From Clostridium ragsdalei P11 (GTDB lineage: Bacteria > Bacillota > Clostridia > Clostridiales > Clostridiaceae), in contig NZ_LROS01000021.1 in the NCBI RefSeq assembly GCF_001675165.1, forward strand, positions 1 through 47,592: a stretch of 47,592 nt of DNA, written 5' to 3'. Below, piece after piece: positions 16,798-26,132 of the stretch. The first letter of the stretch is position 1. Each line of letters starts with the position of its first letter. The notes beneath the pieces are model-generated. The model made no database searches and had not been told where the DNA came from. It saw only the letters and a list, made by a program, of their open reading frames with translations. The translations under genes and the position numbers were made by a program.

Positions 16798-17103
16798 TTA
16801 GAAAGCTTGCTCTATATCTTTTTCAGTATAATTATTAAAATTCTCTATATGCAAAATAATTCCGTTTCTATTATTTAGATTTTCTTTTTATTTTAAATTA
16901 TTATATGATACTGCTATTTCTCCTATATTAGAGTTCACTTTCATATCTAAGGGCAATCCATTTACAGCTTCAGCAACAATGTGTTTGCTCTTATTTATTT
17001 CCTCTATCAAACCGGCCATAAATACTTGATATAAAGACAAAATAAAAAGAACTATAAGGAATTTAATAAAAAATTCACTTATAGTTCTTATATAGTAGAG
17101 CAC
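16798..17103 (-). pseudogene. Remnant of an ATPase-like gene with in-frame stop
   Basis: The minus-strand frame reads GLIEEINKSKHIVAEA and LPLDMKVNSNIGEIAVSY, hits a TAA at 16888, and in the same frame continues with NRNGIILHIENFNNYTEKDI to a second stop at 16798. The last block resembles the Walker B neighbourhood of AAA-type ATPases (IxLHIDNF). The 5' part consists of a hydrophobic stretch encoded within an 18-bp hairpin (17047-17089), has a GTG start and no ribosome binding site, and is not credible as a real N-terminus. I treat the whole as a decayed fragment; the AAA assignment is weak. Confidence 0.35.
17047..17089. repeat. Long hairpin, 12 + 6 bp
   Basis: AAGAACTATAAG pairs with CTTATAGTTCTT, then GAATTT with AAATTC after a one-base bulge, around a six-base loop. 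No T tail follows on either side, so it is not a standard terminator; it may be the tip of a lost mobile element. Confidence 0.5.
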
Positions 17104-17559
17104 ATAATAATCTAAGTTGCACCATTATAGATAACATACATCACCTTATTATGATATTTCCACCACAATAAAGCAAGTCACTACCAATAATCATGTTTTC
17201 CTCGACTACATAAAATATCTACACAACTATATATAACCTCTTGGCTATATATAACCATCTCAACACCTCATATAATTTTAGCTCGACCCTATATCATAAG
17301 TTGGAACCTTAATATAATCAACTTTAATCAACTATATTAAAGCTTTTCCCCACAATATAGAATCTTCCCTCTGACTATATATAAGCTATTTATACAATAA
17401 CCTATATACAATCGTCGGCCGACTTACACATACCTCTAATTGAAGCACATATAAATCTTGACTCAACTGTTATATACCCTATGCTATTATAGTAACCTTT
17501 TTGTCTTTATTATATACTGGTAATTTTTGATTAAATTTAAACAAAATTTTTTTCAAACT
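17104..17559. other. Non-coding TATATA-rich region with strand asymmetry
   Basis: No gene. CTATATATAA occurs three times (near 17228, 17245 and 17377), twice as AACTATATATAACC-like near-palindromes 17 bases apart, with many looser TATATA words (CCTATATACA, CCTATATCAT, GTTATATACC). The plus strand has far more C than G. A GC-rich perfect palindrome GTCGGCCGAC (17414-17423) stands out. It could be an untranslated or replication-related remnant; I cannot assign a function. Confidence 0.4.
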
Positions 17560-17586
17560 CCCATTAACCTTTTAAAAGTTAATGGG
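17560..17586 (-). terminator. Hairpin after the surface protein gene
   Basis: CCCATTAAC and GTTAATGGG form a 9-bp stem eleven bases past the surface-protein stop codon. T tails are weak on both strands. Confidence 0.5.
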
Positions 17587-17596
17587 AATCTTTTAA

Positions 17597-20500
17597 TTAC
17601 TTACCAATTACTTGATAGATTTGTTGTTGAACATTCTTATCTACTACACCCTCTCCACCAAATATGGTTGCTCCAGATAACTTTCTATCTTTTAAATATA
17701 ATTTTCCGTTATCTGACAATCCTGTGTTAACTAGAACGATTGGGGCATTATGCTTTCCAGCATATATGCTTCCAGCAAGTGCATCCGGAAAATTATTACC
17801 AGATGCTATGCATGCTTCATTTCCATCTAACTTAAAATATTTTCCTATTTCAAGAGAAGTTTCATAACGGTCTGATCCACCTATTCTTGTAATATTTGAC
17901 TTCTCTATTGGTATAATCTGTGCAATAGTATTTTCAACTTCTTGGCCTATTGATCCCTGCAATCCTATAATAAATACCTTAGTTGGATTTATAGTTGAAA
18001 CTTCTTTCTTTATTGTATCTGGAATTTCATTCTTTCTAGCTAATAAAATAGGATATTGGTTTACTGCTGCTGTACTGGATATTGAAACTGCATCTGCATA
18101 ATTTTCTCCCGAAACTATAACTACAGGAGTTTCTTTATTTACATTTAACTTTTCTGCTATCTTTTCTGAAGTTTCATATCTGTCTGCTCCACCTAGTCTT
18201 GTAATATTCTTAAAACCATTAGCTGTAACTTTATCTTCAAATTCTTTGCTTACTGCTCCGTTTCCTCCAAGTATATAAACCGAACCTGTATTATCCATGC
18301 AGGTTTTAATATAAGCTAGTACTTTTTGCTGATTTTCATCTGTACTTCCTACAAGTAACATTGGGGCATTTAGTTTGTATGCTAGTACACTTCCTGACAA
18401 AGCATCTGGGTAATTTTGTGCTGAGGCAATTACTACATTTGAAATTTTCCCTGGATAAGTTGCCTTTGCAATATCTAAAGCTGTATCTATCCTATTTTGT
18501 CCGGACAAACGCTGTACTCCTGTTACTTTACTTGAAACATCTTCTTTATTCATTCTTATATCCCATTTTACGATTTCCTGTTCTACAGAAATTGTAGGAC
18601 TTACATATTTATAGTACCCATCTTTAGTTACTACTACATAGTAATCTGAATTTGGAAATACCATAAATCCATAGGCTCCACTGCTGTCGCTTACTTGTGG
18701 ATTCTTATTATTATTAGGTTTAAATCCATCTATACCAGGAAGTGGTACTACTGTATCTGCTTTCTTCCCTGCAGCTTTATTTCTATCAGTGTTTGCATAA
18801 TATACTGTTACATTTGCTCCATCTATAGGTTTTCCTGTAGATGCATCTGTTATTATTCCATAAGGGTCAATTAACTTACTTTGTAAGCCTACTTTTCCAT
18901 CTGTTCCAACCTTAACTTCCATGGTTCCTATAACAATCTTTTGTCCATTTCCTAAATCATAAGTTAAATTAAAGTTGTTAGTTGTTCCTTTTGCTAAGCT
19001 TTCAATTTTAACTGTTCCGTCAGTCCCAATTGTAACTGGTGTTCCTTTATCTGTGGTAATACTTAATTTTGAAACATCTGTTAAACCACTTACAGTTCCA
19101 TCTGGTGCTTTTAATGCTGCTACCTCTGAAGCCTTCATTGAAACTGCACTATTACCATTACTATCAGTTGTTACTTTAGCTGATATACCAGAAACTTGAG
19201 TCCCTGTCTTACCATCTACTACAGATCCTGTAACAGTAGTTTGAGCTGAAGTGCTTCCTGATGAACTACTAGAGCTTCCACCGCTATGAGAATCTGGGAT
19301 TGGTGTAAAAGCTAAATCAAAATCACTTTCTGTACTTCCTGGAATCATTTTTATACTTACATTATAGTTTCCTGAAGTAATAGTGTTTCCAGCTACAATA
19401 ATAGGACTTGATACAGTAACTGGAAGTACTACACCAGCTATCAAATTTTCATTGGTTATATTAGTCTTTGGAAATTCTCCGCTTATACTTTTGCTTCCTT
19501 TGCTTATAGTTACATCAACTTTATCTGTATTTACTGAATTAACATCACTTAATAGAGCATCCCTTGTTCCATTTGAAAGTTTAAATTTATATCCGCCTGT
19601 CATATTTGGTGTTACATCTAAGTTATTTACTGTTTCTACTGGCTTTCCTGTAACCTGTACTGAAAATGAATTTCCAGACGGAGGTGTGCATGCTTCTACC
19701 TTATATGTTTTTCCATTTGTCAAGCCTATTATTTCTGTGCCTGTTAGTGCTGCTGCATCTGATTCATTATCTGATAGTGTTCCATCTGCTTTTACATACT
19801 TAACTGCTCCATCTACTGTTACTTTGTATTTGTTTCCTTTAGTTAAGCCTGTTACTTTGCTATCTCCTGCTGTTGCTCCACTTACTGAACCTTCTGCTAC
19901 TGTTACTGTACTTCCTGGGGTTTGTCCTGGTGCTGGAAGATTTACTAGACCACTAGTTATCTGTGTACAATTTGCAGCATTAAATGCTAACTGTGCTCCT
20001 GTAACTGCTTCTGCATTAGATGCACCTAGGTCAGTGAAACTTACAATTCCTGCCTTTGCTGCTACTGCTGCAGTTCCAGTTAACATCCATGTTCCAGTAT
20101 CATTTTTAGACGCTGTTACTTGTGTTGAGTTATCATTTGTACATATGTTTAAATACTGATCTTTAAGAGTTACTTGAGGCTGCTTTGCAAACTGTCTTCC
20201 ATTTGAAGAAGGAGCTGTTATATCCTGAGTTAAACTCATTGATGTCGCTGCCGCTGGTACTGGTGTTATTGCACTAGGTGCTGTTGTTGGCGTATCTACT
20301 CCTTCTACGGTAAATACTATATCTTGTGCTGCTGCATTATTAAGCGCCAAGTTTGCATAAGCTACACCTTGTTCAAAGTAGAAGCCCAGTGTTGTAGAGT
20401 CTGCTGCTAAGCTTCCTACTGGATTAATTGAACTTAAAATACTGCCAAGTCCAACACCACAGCCAATAACTGGCATACCTAATGAAGCTATAGGACATTG

Positions 20501-22645
20501 TGAAAATCTTCCATAGCTGCCATCTGGTGCTGCTCTGTAACCTGATACTGTAACGTTCTTTAAATCATTAAACTGAGTATCTATATTTCCATGTGAATCT
20601 TTCGCAGTTAATACAATTTGGTCATTTTCTCCTGCTGTTGGATTTGATTTTGTTACAGATACTTGTACTTCTGCTGGTGCAGTCCCTATGGTATAGCTGT
20701 CACTCATTACACTACTATTTTCCATTCCATCTTTTACCGCTATTGCTTTTATTGTTGTTGAAGCATTTATTGTTATTGGTCCGTTATAATACGTATCACT
20801 TGTTGTTGGTGTTCTTCCATTAATTGTGTAAAATATTGCTGCTCCGTCAGTTGCAGTACTTAAACTTACAGTTGTTCCTTCCGCAACTGCTCCTCCTGCT
20901 GGACTTGCTGTTGGTGCTGCAACCTGGTCTCCCTTCACTGTCTGAGTTACTGATGCAGTAGTATATCCATTTGCTTTTATTTGTATAGAATGTGTTCCAT
21001 ATCCTAATACTCCTGCATTAAATTCTATCTTTCCATCTGATATTGTATATTTACTTTTATCTATTTTTACTGAATCTGCATCTATTTCAGTTATTGCTGT
21101 TCTCCATGCTGCATCATCTGTAAATGTTATGTCTATTGGATTATGAATATCACTTGATATTGTATCTGCTGTCAATGCTGGTGCTGGTACTGGTGCTGGT
21201 GATACAATTACTTCTACTGTTGCTGTATAGTTTCCAGTATTTTTATAGCCTGCTGGCATTGTTCCTAAAGTTGCAGTAAAAGTATAGCTTCCTGCTGCAT
21301 TAGGATTATAGTGGTCTGTATCTACCCATGTGCTTACTGGCACTGTTACTGCACCATTGTTTGCCTTTACTGTTGTTGGCAATGCTGCTATTACTTTCGC
21401 TGCATCAGAATAAGTTGCACTTCCTGCATTTCCTGCTGATATATCATTTATTTTATCAAAGCTTGTTATTTCTGTCGCTGCTGGTGCTGGTGGCAAATTA
21501 AACTTTTTAACTGTTATTTTGTTACTACTTCTATCTACATATGCTTCATATAAGTTGCCATTTTTATCAATAGCTGAACTAATATAACTTATTTGTCCTC
21601 CTGAAAATCCTGCAGTACCTACAATTTTCCAGCTAGTTCCATCATACTTTTTTGCCAATGCTCTCATAAATGCATTCGTGACATTAAAATCTGAGTTTCT
21701 ATATGATAAATAAAGATTATCATTGCTATCAAAAAGTATATTTACAGGATCGCCTTGATGGTTTGATAATGCATCGCTACCTACACTTTCCCATGTGCTT
21801 CCACTCCACTTTTTTACATATGAATTCCATGCACTTGAATTTCCATCCTCATAAGCCAAATAAGGAGTACCTCTGCTATCAAAAGCTAAACTATTACAAA
21901 AATTCGGGCAATTAGTGAAACCCATAGTTCCAAGACTTTTCCAGCTAGTCCCATCAAACATTTTTGCAATTGATTTTTTAGAATTGCTATCCATAGCTGC
22001 TACATATGGTTGATTACTTACAGGATTTATGGCCATACAAACATTATCAATTTGACTCGGTGAAATTTCTCCTTCTTTTCCAACTAAATTCCAACTAGTC
22101 CCATTATATTTCTTTACACAAGCTGGATAACCTGAGTCACCCTGTTCATTATATACATCATATAATACATAAGGAACATCATTTTTATCAATAGCCAGGC
22201 AAGCATAATCAACAGAATCTGTATATATCTTATCACTTGCTGCATCTTGCCAAGCTCCTGAAGAAAATTTTTTTACTCTTATATAACAATCATCCCTATA
22301 TGCAACGTAGACCACATCCTTACTGTCTATACATATATTTAAATTGTCAACTTGACCAGTTGAAAAATCTGGACTTCCTACAGGTTCCCAGCTTACTCCA
22401 TTAAACTTTTTTACTGTTATTTTGCTGCCATTTGCAGTATCATCATATGCTACATAACAAGTGCCATGACTATCTACAGCCATTTTAACACTAGTAGCCG
22501 CCTCTGAAAATTCTGCAGTTCCTACGGTATCCCAAGTATCCGTATCCGCAGCCCTAGCTTTCATGCCGGTAAAAAGCTGCGTAAATAAAAGTAGTACTGC
22601 ACTAATAGAAACTACTTTTAAAAAGGATCTTTTTTTAACTTTCAT
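17597..22645 (-). CDS. Giant secreted cell-wall-binding-repeat-2 surface protein
   Basis: The 1682-residue protein starts with a signal peptide (1-33, cleavage near ARA-AD). Residues 34-390 hold seven repeats of about 50 residues with the pattern IDSxGxxYVAYxD and Lys-Phe-Asn-Gly-x-Ser-Trp, probably a seven-bladed beta-propeller. Then come Ig-like modules (390-480), a DUF1533-like domain (482-565), a chitobiase-type Fn3-like domain (575-650, FYTINGRTPTTSDTYYNGPI), further beta modules, a Ser-rich linker (about 1118), a carboxypeptidase-regulatory-like domain (1262-1365), and three CWB2 repeats (1375-1682; each with RLGGxDRYETS-type core), which hold proteins on clostridial cell walls non-covalently. 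The ATG follows AAGAGGT. It has a structured leader and lies next to a two-component system. Role: adhesion or polysaccharide/peptide binding at the surface; ligand unknown. Confidence 0.9.
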   Translation of the reverse strand: MKVKKRSFLKVVSISAVLLLFTQLFTGMKARAADTDTWDTVGTAEFSEAATSVKMAVDSHGTCYVAYDDTANGSKITVKKFNGVSWEPVGSPDFSTGQVDNLNICIDSKDVVYVAYRDDCYIRVKKFSSGAWQDAASDKIYTDSVDYACLAIDKNDVPYVLYDVYNEQGDSGYPACVKKYNGTSWNLVGKEGEISPSQIDNVCMAINPVSNQPYVAAMDSNSKKSIAKMFDGTSWKSLGTMGFTNCPNFCNSLAFDSRGTPYLAYEDGNSSAWNSYVKKWSGSTWESVGSDALSNHQGDPVNILFDSNDNLYLSYRNSDFNVTNAFMRALAKKYDGTSWKIVGTAGFSGGQISYISSAIDKNGNLYEAYVDRSSNKITVKKFNLPPAPAATEITSFDKINDISAGNAGSATYSDAAKVIAALPTTVKANNGAVTVPVSTWVDTDHYNPNAAGSYTFTATLGTMPAGYKNTGNYTATVEVIVSPAPVPAPALTADTISSDIHNPIDITFTDDAAWRTAITEIDADSVKIDKSKYTISDGKIEFNAGVLGYGTHSIQIKANGYTTASVTQTVKGDQVAAPTASPAGGAVAEGTTVSLSTATDGAAIFYTINGRTPTTSDTYYNGPITINASTTIKAIAVKDGMENSSVMSDSYTIGTAPAEVQVSVTKSNPTAGENDQIVLTAKDSHGNIDTQFNDLKNVTVSGYRAAPDGSYGRFSQCPIASLGMPVIGCGVGLGSILSSINPVGSLAADSTTLGFYFEQGVAYANLALNNAAAQDIVFTVEGVDTPTTAPSAITPVPAAATSMSLTQDITAPSSNGRQFAKQPQVTLKDQYLNICTNDNSTQVTASKNDTGTWMLTGTAAVAAKAGIVSFTDLGASNAEAVTGAQLAFNAANCTQITSGLVNLPAPGQTPGSTVTVAEGSVSGATAGDSKVTGLTKGNKYKVTVDGAVKYVKADGTLSDNESDAAALTGTEIIGLTNGKTYKVEACTPPSGNSFSVQVTGKPVETVNNLDVTPNMTGGYKFKLSNGTRDALLSDVNSVNTDKVDVTISKGSKSISGEFPKTNITNENLIAGVVLPVTVSSPIIVAGNTITSGNYNVSIKMIPGSTESDFDLAFTPIPDSHSGGSSSSSSGSTSAQTTVTGSVVDGKTGTQVSGISAKVTTDSNGNSAVSMKASEVAALKAPDGTVSGLTDVSKLSITTDKGTPVTIGTDGTVKIESLAKGTTNNFNLTYDLGNGQKIVIGTMEVKVGTDGKVGLQSKLIDPYGIITDASTGKPIDGANVTVYYANTDRNKAAGKKADTVVPLPGIDGFKPNNNKNPQVSDSSGAYGFMVFPNSDYYVVVTKDGYYKYVSPTISVEQEIVKWDIRMNKEDVSSKVTGVQRLSGQNRIDTALDIAKATYPGKISNVVIASAQNYPDALSGSVLAYKLNAPMLLVGSTDENQQKVLAYIKTCMDNTGSVYILGGNGAVSKEFEDKVTANGFKNITRLGGADRYETSEKIAEKLNVNKETPVVIVSGENYADAVSISSTAAVNQYPILLARKNEIPDTIKKEVSTINPTKVFIIGLQGSIGQEVENTIAQIIPIEKSNITRIGGSDRYETSLEIGKYFKLDGNEACIASGNNFPDALAGSIYAGKHNAPIVLVNTGLSDNGKLYLKDRKLSGATIFGGEGVVDKNVQQQIYQVIGK

Positions 22646-22699
22646 ACTTTATTACCTCTTTTCTCTATTATAATTTTTTATTAGGCTTTCACAGAGTGC

Positions 22700-22752
22700 G
22701 TGGGAGTATTAGAGCAGGTAGTCATCGGATAAAACGTTGATTGTCCTACTCT
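22700..22752 (-). promoter_or_regulatory. Structured leader with recurring 35-base element
   Basis: The 5' untranslated RNA of the surface-protein gene can fold with AGAGTAGG (22745-22752) against CCTGCTCT (22711-22718) and an inner TCAACG/CGATGA pairing. Bases 22700-22734 match 30 of 35 bases of the edge at 7216-7250 and share two blocks with 33873-33907. Either a small transposon end landed in the leader or the element is itself regulatory. Confidence 0.45.
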
Positions 22753-22785
22753 TGGTCCATCTGTACAATAAAAGAACATTTTAAT

Positions 22786-22814
22786 ATTATATACTTTATT
22801 CTACAACATGTAAG
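22786..22814 (-). promoter_or_regulatory. Probable promoter of the surface protein gene
   Basis: On the minus strand CTTACA (22809-22814), 17-base spacer, TATAAT (22786-22791), giving a leader of roughly 135 bases. Confidence 0.5.
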
Positions 22815-22895
22815 TAAAAGAAAAGTAAAAGATTTTTTTACTTACATAGCTAGTCTTGTTCTTCCTTTTTTTACTCTATTTATGGTTAAATAAAA

Positions 22896-22939
22896 AACTG
22901 GGGCTGTCGCACTAATTTTTTAGTGCGACAGCCCCAGTT
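22896..22939 (-). terminator. Perfect 20-bp terminator after the response regulator
   Basis: AACTGGGGCTGTCGCACTAA (22896-22915) pairs fully with 22920-22939 around a four-base loop; on the minus strand a T run follows. It isolates the two-component operon from the surface protein gene. Confidence 0.92.
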
Positions 22940-22952
22940 CTATTTACTAAAC

Positions 22953-24080
22953 TTAATTACTAAAGCCATTCATAAGTTTTCCATACAAATCTATTACAAC
23001 TGGCTCTGGACATATATCCAGTTCCCTTTTTAACATTCTTACATAACCTTCATAATATTTCGTTAATGATTTTTTATTCTTTTGCACTGCAAGTACCTTC
23101 ATAAAAAGACAATTTGCCTCTTCCTGAAGTGGACTAATTTTAATTAATTTTTTTAAAATATAAGAGGCTTTCTCCATGTCACCATTATCAAAATAATATT
23201 TTCCTAGTTTTTTGATTAAATTTAAATATTGATTTAAATATTTTTCTCTTTCTAACATACTCCAATAGTAGGATCTATCTCCTAGTAAATCTCCTACATA
23301 CATTTTCTCTACATCTAATGCTTTCTGAAGATTTGATGCATCTATTTTCTCAAGTTTCTGAATTTTTTCTCTGAAGTCCATGAAATCCACATAAAAATCA
23401 CTACATTCTAGCCTATAATCCCCATTACTTGATGTAAGCAATAGTTTTGAATCATGATGTTCAAGCACTTTCCTAATTTGATAAACAGCAGTTTTCAGAT
23501 AGTTTTCAGCATTTTTTAAAGGCATGCCAGGAAATATATCTTCTATAATTATATTCTTTGGCACTTTCCTCCCTTCCTTTAAAAGAAGATATGCAAAAAG
23601 CTCCATGCTCTTAGTAGAAGGCCATTTTACAGTGCCTAATCTTTGGCTGCTTACATCTATACCCCCAAAAAGATAAACTGAAATATTTTTTTCTTTTGCT
23701 AACGCTTTTTCAACTAATAATGATCTTTTTTTCAATGCCCTACTTATAGTACGCTGTAACCGCTCTGATAAAACTGGTTTTACAATATAGTCAAAGGCAC
23801 ATATATCAAAAGCTTCCACAGCATATTCCCTATAAGATGTAATAAATACAATATCAATTATTGAATTTGCTTTTTTTATTTTCTTAGCCAACTCAACTCC
23901 ATTTTCTCCTGGCATATTTATATCCAAAAACACCATATCTATACTGAATTCTTTTAGAAATTCCAATACATTGCTTGAACTATTAAATATATTTATTACC
24001 TCTACTCCTTGAATTTTATTAAAAATCCTTTTAAGGATAAGAAGCATAGCTTTATCATCATCAATAATAATAACCCTCAT
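22953..24080 (-). CDS. Response regulator with SARP-like output (REC-winged helix-BTAD)
   Basis: The 375-residue protein has a receiver domain (1-120) with acidic DDD (7-9), phosphoacceptor Asp53 in MVFLDINMPGENG, Thr/Ser switch in FITSYRE and Lys in YIVKPV. A winged-helix domain (about 145-230, WPSTKSMELFAYLLLKEGR) and a bacterial transcriptional activation domain of helical repeats (240-375, LQKALDVEKMYVGDLLGD and later TPR-like helices) follow. This REC-SARP layout differs from the more usual OmpR or NarL outputs. The ATG follows GGGGG; it starts 30 bases after the histidine kinase stop, so the two are an operon. The adjacent surface protein gene is a plausible target, which is inference. 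Confidence 0.88.
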   Translation of the reverse strand: MRVIIIDDDKAMLLILKRIFNKIQGVEVINIFNSSSNVLEFLKEFSIDMVFLDINMPGENGVELAKKIKKANSIIDIVFITSYREYAVEAFDICAFDYIVKPVLSERLQRTISRALKKRSLLVEKALAKEKNISVYLFGGIDVSSQRLGTVKWPSTKSMELFAYLLLKEGRKVPKNIIIEDIFPGMPLKNAENYLKTAVYQIRKVLEHHDSKLLLTSSNGDYRLECSDFYVDFMDFREKIQKLEKIDASNLQKALDVEKMYVGDLLGDRSYYWSMLEREKYLNQYLNLIKKLGKYYFDNGDMEKASYILKKLIKISPLQEEANCLFMKVLAVQKNKKSLTKYYEGYVRMLKRELDICPEPVVIDLYGKLMNGFSN

Positions 24081-24110
24081 ATTTATCCAACCCCCAACCT
24101 ATTTAAGCTT

Positions 24111-25850
24111 TTAAGCACTTTTACCTGATAAAATTGTAAATTCAAAAGTACTTCCCTTGCCTACACTACTTTGAGCCCATATCTTACCGTTATTTTTTTC
24201 AATAAGCTCCTTACAAACCATTAATCCAATTCCTGTTCCTTTTTCCCCTGAAGTACCAAAAGTAGTGTAACGACTAAAATTACTAAATAATTTTTCTACC
24301 CTCTCCTCTTCCATTCCTACACCATTATCACTGACAGCTACATTAACCATTCCTTCAAATTCTTGCGCTGATATTTTTATATTTCCACCACTATTAGTAA
24401 ACTTTATTGCATTAGAAAATAGGTTCCTTAATACAATTTCAAGCATATCTCTATCTACACAAACAACAACCTTCTCCGATATTTCATAGGATATACTTAT
24501 TTTCTTTAACTCCGCATTTTGTATTAAAGGCGTTATAGAACTTTTCACTATATCCAATAGTGTCCATGAAAGATTATTGCAGGTCATCCCATCCATTTGA
24601 CTTCTAAACCATTGAAATACATTTTCAACCATTTCATATGTACTTTTGCTATTCTCCTTAATCTGATATAGTATCTCTTTATTTTCTTCTTTGTAAATAT
24701 CATCCTCATCTTCTAAAAGATCCAACAAACTTAACAAAACACCTAGGGGAGATTTAATATCATGGGAAACTATAGTGAATAGTTTATCCTTAAATGCATT
24801 GAGCTCAGATAACTTTTCACGCTGCAGCTCAATTTCAGTAATATCGTTCAATATTATTATCTTCCCTATGATTTTGCCAGTATTCTCATATATATTGCTG
24901 ATATTGATCTTATAATATCTTATCTGATCTTTATCTTTTATACTTATTAAACTTTCATTATTAGAAGTAGTATTTAAAGCTTCTAGTACTGTTTTATATT
25001 CCTTAAATACCTCATCAATTTTTTTGCCTCCTGCTTTTATATCTTTCAATTCTGGAATGATATTTTTTGACGAGTTGTTAAAATTAACTATATTATTTTC
25101 AGAATCTAATATTATAACCCCATCCAGCATATTGGAAAAAACTTTCTCCAGTGCTATTGGCGTAAGTTTTAAAAACTTAAATTTTAATACAGCAAAACTA
25201 TACATTATTGCGGAAATAGAAAGTGCAAGTGGAGCTAAATCCACATCAAAGTGAAGTAATCCAAAAATGTAAAAAACATCTGAAATCCATGGAATTATCC
25301 AAGCTATTATTAAAAGTAATATCTGTTTTCTTATAATTGTAACTGCCTTTAAATAAGCTTTTATAAAAATTATTAAACCTATAGCCATTAGTACATAGTT
25401 ATACACAGTATGTACCCAATACCAGGGACCATGTATTACTTCTAAAATTGGAAAAATTCCATCATTATTCATATACATTTTTTTATAGAACAAATGATGG
25501 AAATCATTTGTATAATTCACTATTAATATAATAACAGGCATAATATATAATAACATCAAAGTTCTCTTTTTAATTTTTTCTTTATACCCAGTAAAATTAA
25601 GTGCAAACATTAACCATAGTACACCTAGAAAAGCCCCCCCTAAATATTCTACTTTAACCCAAAGCTTTACCCACTCAATGTTTGTACATAATATTTCAAA
25701 TGCATATCCAAGCGCATAAATTGATACAGGAAACAAAGATACCGCCACATATAACTTGTCTCTTTTCCATGAAAGGCACCCTATAAAGCCCATCACTAAT
25801 GCTGATATTAATAATACCAAACTAAAAAAATAGTTTACCTTCAAAAACAT
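24111..25850 (-). CDS. Sensor histidine kinase with seven-helix N-terminal sensor
   Basis: The 579-residue protein begins with about seven membrane helices (1-225) of the histidine-kinase N-terminal 7TM type, then a PAS domain (230-345, DGVIILDSENNIVNFN), a dimerisation domain with the phospho-accepting His in SHDIKSPLG near residue 360, and a HATPase domain with N box NLFSNAIKFTNSGG, G1 DNGVGM and G2 GTGIGLMVCKEL. All catalytic motifs are intact. It should phosphorylate the REC-SARP regulator downstream. The frame opens with GTG-ATG; the ATG at 25850 has AAAGAG at good spacing. The stimulus may be a membrane-soluble or membrane-state signal because the sensor has little outside the membrane. 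Confidence 0.9.
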   Translation of the reverse strand: MFLKVNYFFSLVLLISALVMGFIGCLSWKRDKLYVAVSLFPVSIYALGYAFEILCTNIEWVKLWVKVEYLGGAFLGVLWLMFALNFTGYKEKIKKRTLMLLYIMPVIILIVNYTNDFHHLFYKKMYMNNDGIFPILEVIHGPWYWVHTVYNYVLMAIGLIIFIKAYLKAVTIIRKQILLLIIAWIIPWISDVFYIFGLLHFDVDLAPLALSISAIMYSFAVLKFKFLKLTPIALEKVFSNMLDGVIILDSENNIVNFNNSSKNIIPELKDIKAGGKKIDEVFKEYKTVLEALNTTSNNESLISIKDKDQIRYYKINISNIYENTGKIIGKIIILNDITEIELQREKLSELNAFKDKLFTIVSHDIKSPLGVLLSLLDLLEDEDDIYKEENKEILYQIKENSKSTYEMVENVFQWFRSQMDGMTCNNLSWTLLDIVKSSITPLIQNAELKKISISYEISEKVVVCVDRDMLEIVLRNLFSNAIKFTNSGGNIKISAQEFEGMVNVAVSDNGVGMEEERVEKLFSNFSRYTTFGTSGEKGTGIGLMVCKELIEKNNGKIWAQSSVGKGSTFEFTILSGKSA

Positions 25851-26053
25851 CACATCTCTTTTCCCTTACAGGATTATAAGCTTTATCCAGATAACAAAAT
25901 CCATAAACGTCTCTAAACTATCCTGTACTTTTCACTTCTCTAGGAAATTATTGCAAATATGTAAATTTCTTAACTCAATTGCTATATTTATTTAATAATA
26001 CAACATTTCATACACCTGATTCAAGAAATTATTTTGCATTTTAATATTTAAAG

Positions 26054-26121
26054 ATACCTTTAGCAAATTAAAAGCGCCAACTCACTGATTACAATAAGTT
26101 GACGTTATGTCATATCTTTAT
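26054..26121 (-). repeat. 68-base terminator repeat, copy 1
   Basis: Identical in 67 of 68 bases to 29658-29725. On the minus strand CGTCAACT pairs with AGTTGGCG and is followed by CTTTTAATTT, a terminator for the UvrA-like gene. Confidence 0.9.
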
Positions 26122-26132
26122 CTGATGTCTAT

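Noticed and set aside
16888-17103. 71-residue protein as an independent gene
   Set aside because: The GTG start has no ribosome binding site, its front is encoded by a long hairpin, and recognisable coding sequence goes on past its stop codon; treated as a remnant.
17200-17510. CRISPR-like array from repeated TATATA words
   Set aside because: The repeated words are only about ten bases, irregularly spaced and AT-only; there are no constant-length spacers and no cas genes.
22680-22720. c-di-GMP-I riboswitch, suggested by CCCACGCAC on the minus strand
   Set aside because: The remaining conserved GEMM blocks and the second stem are missing, and too little sequence is left before the ribosome binding site.
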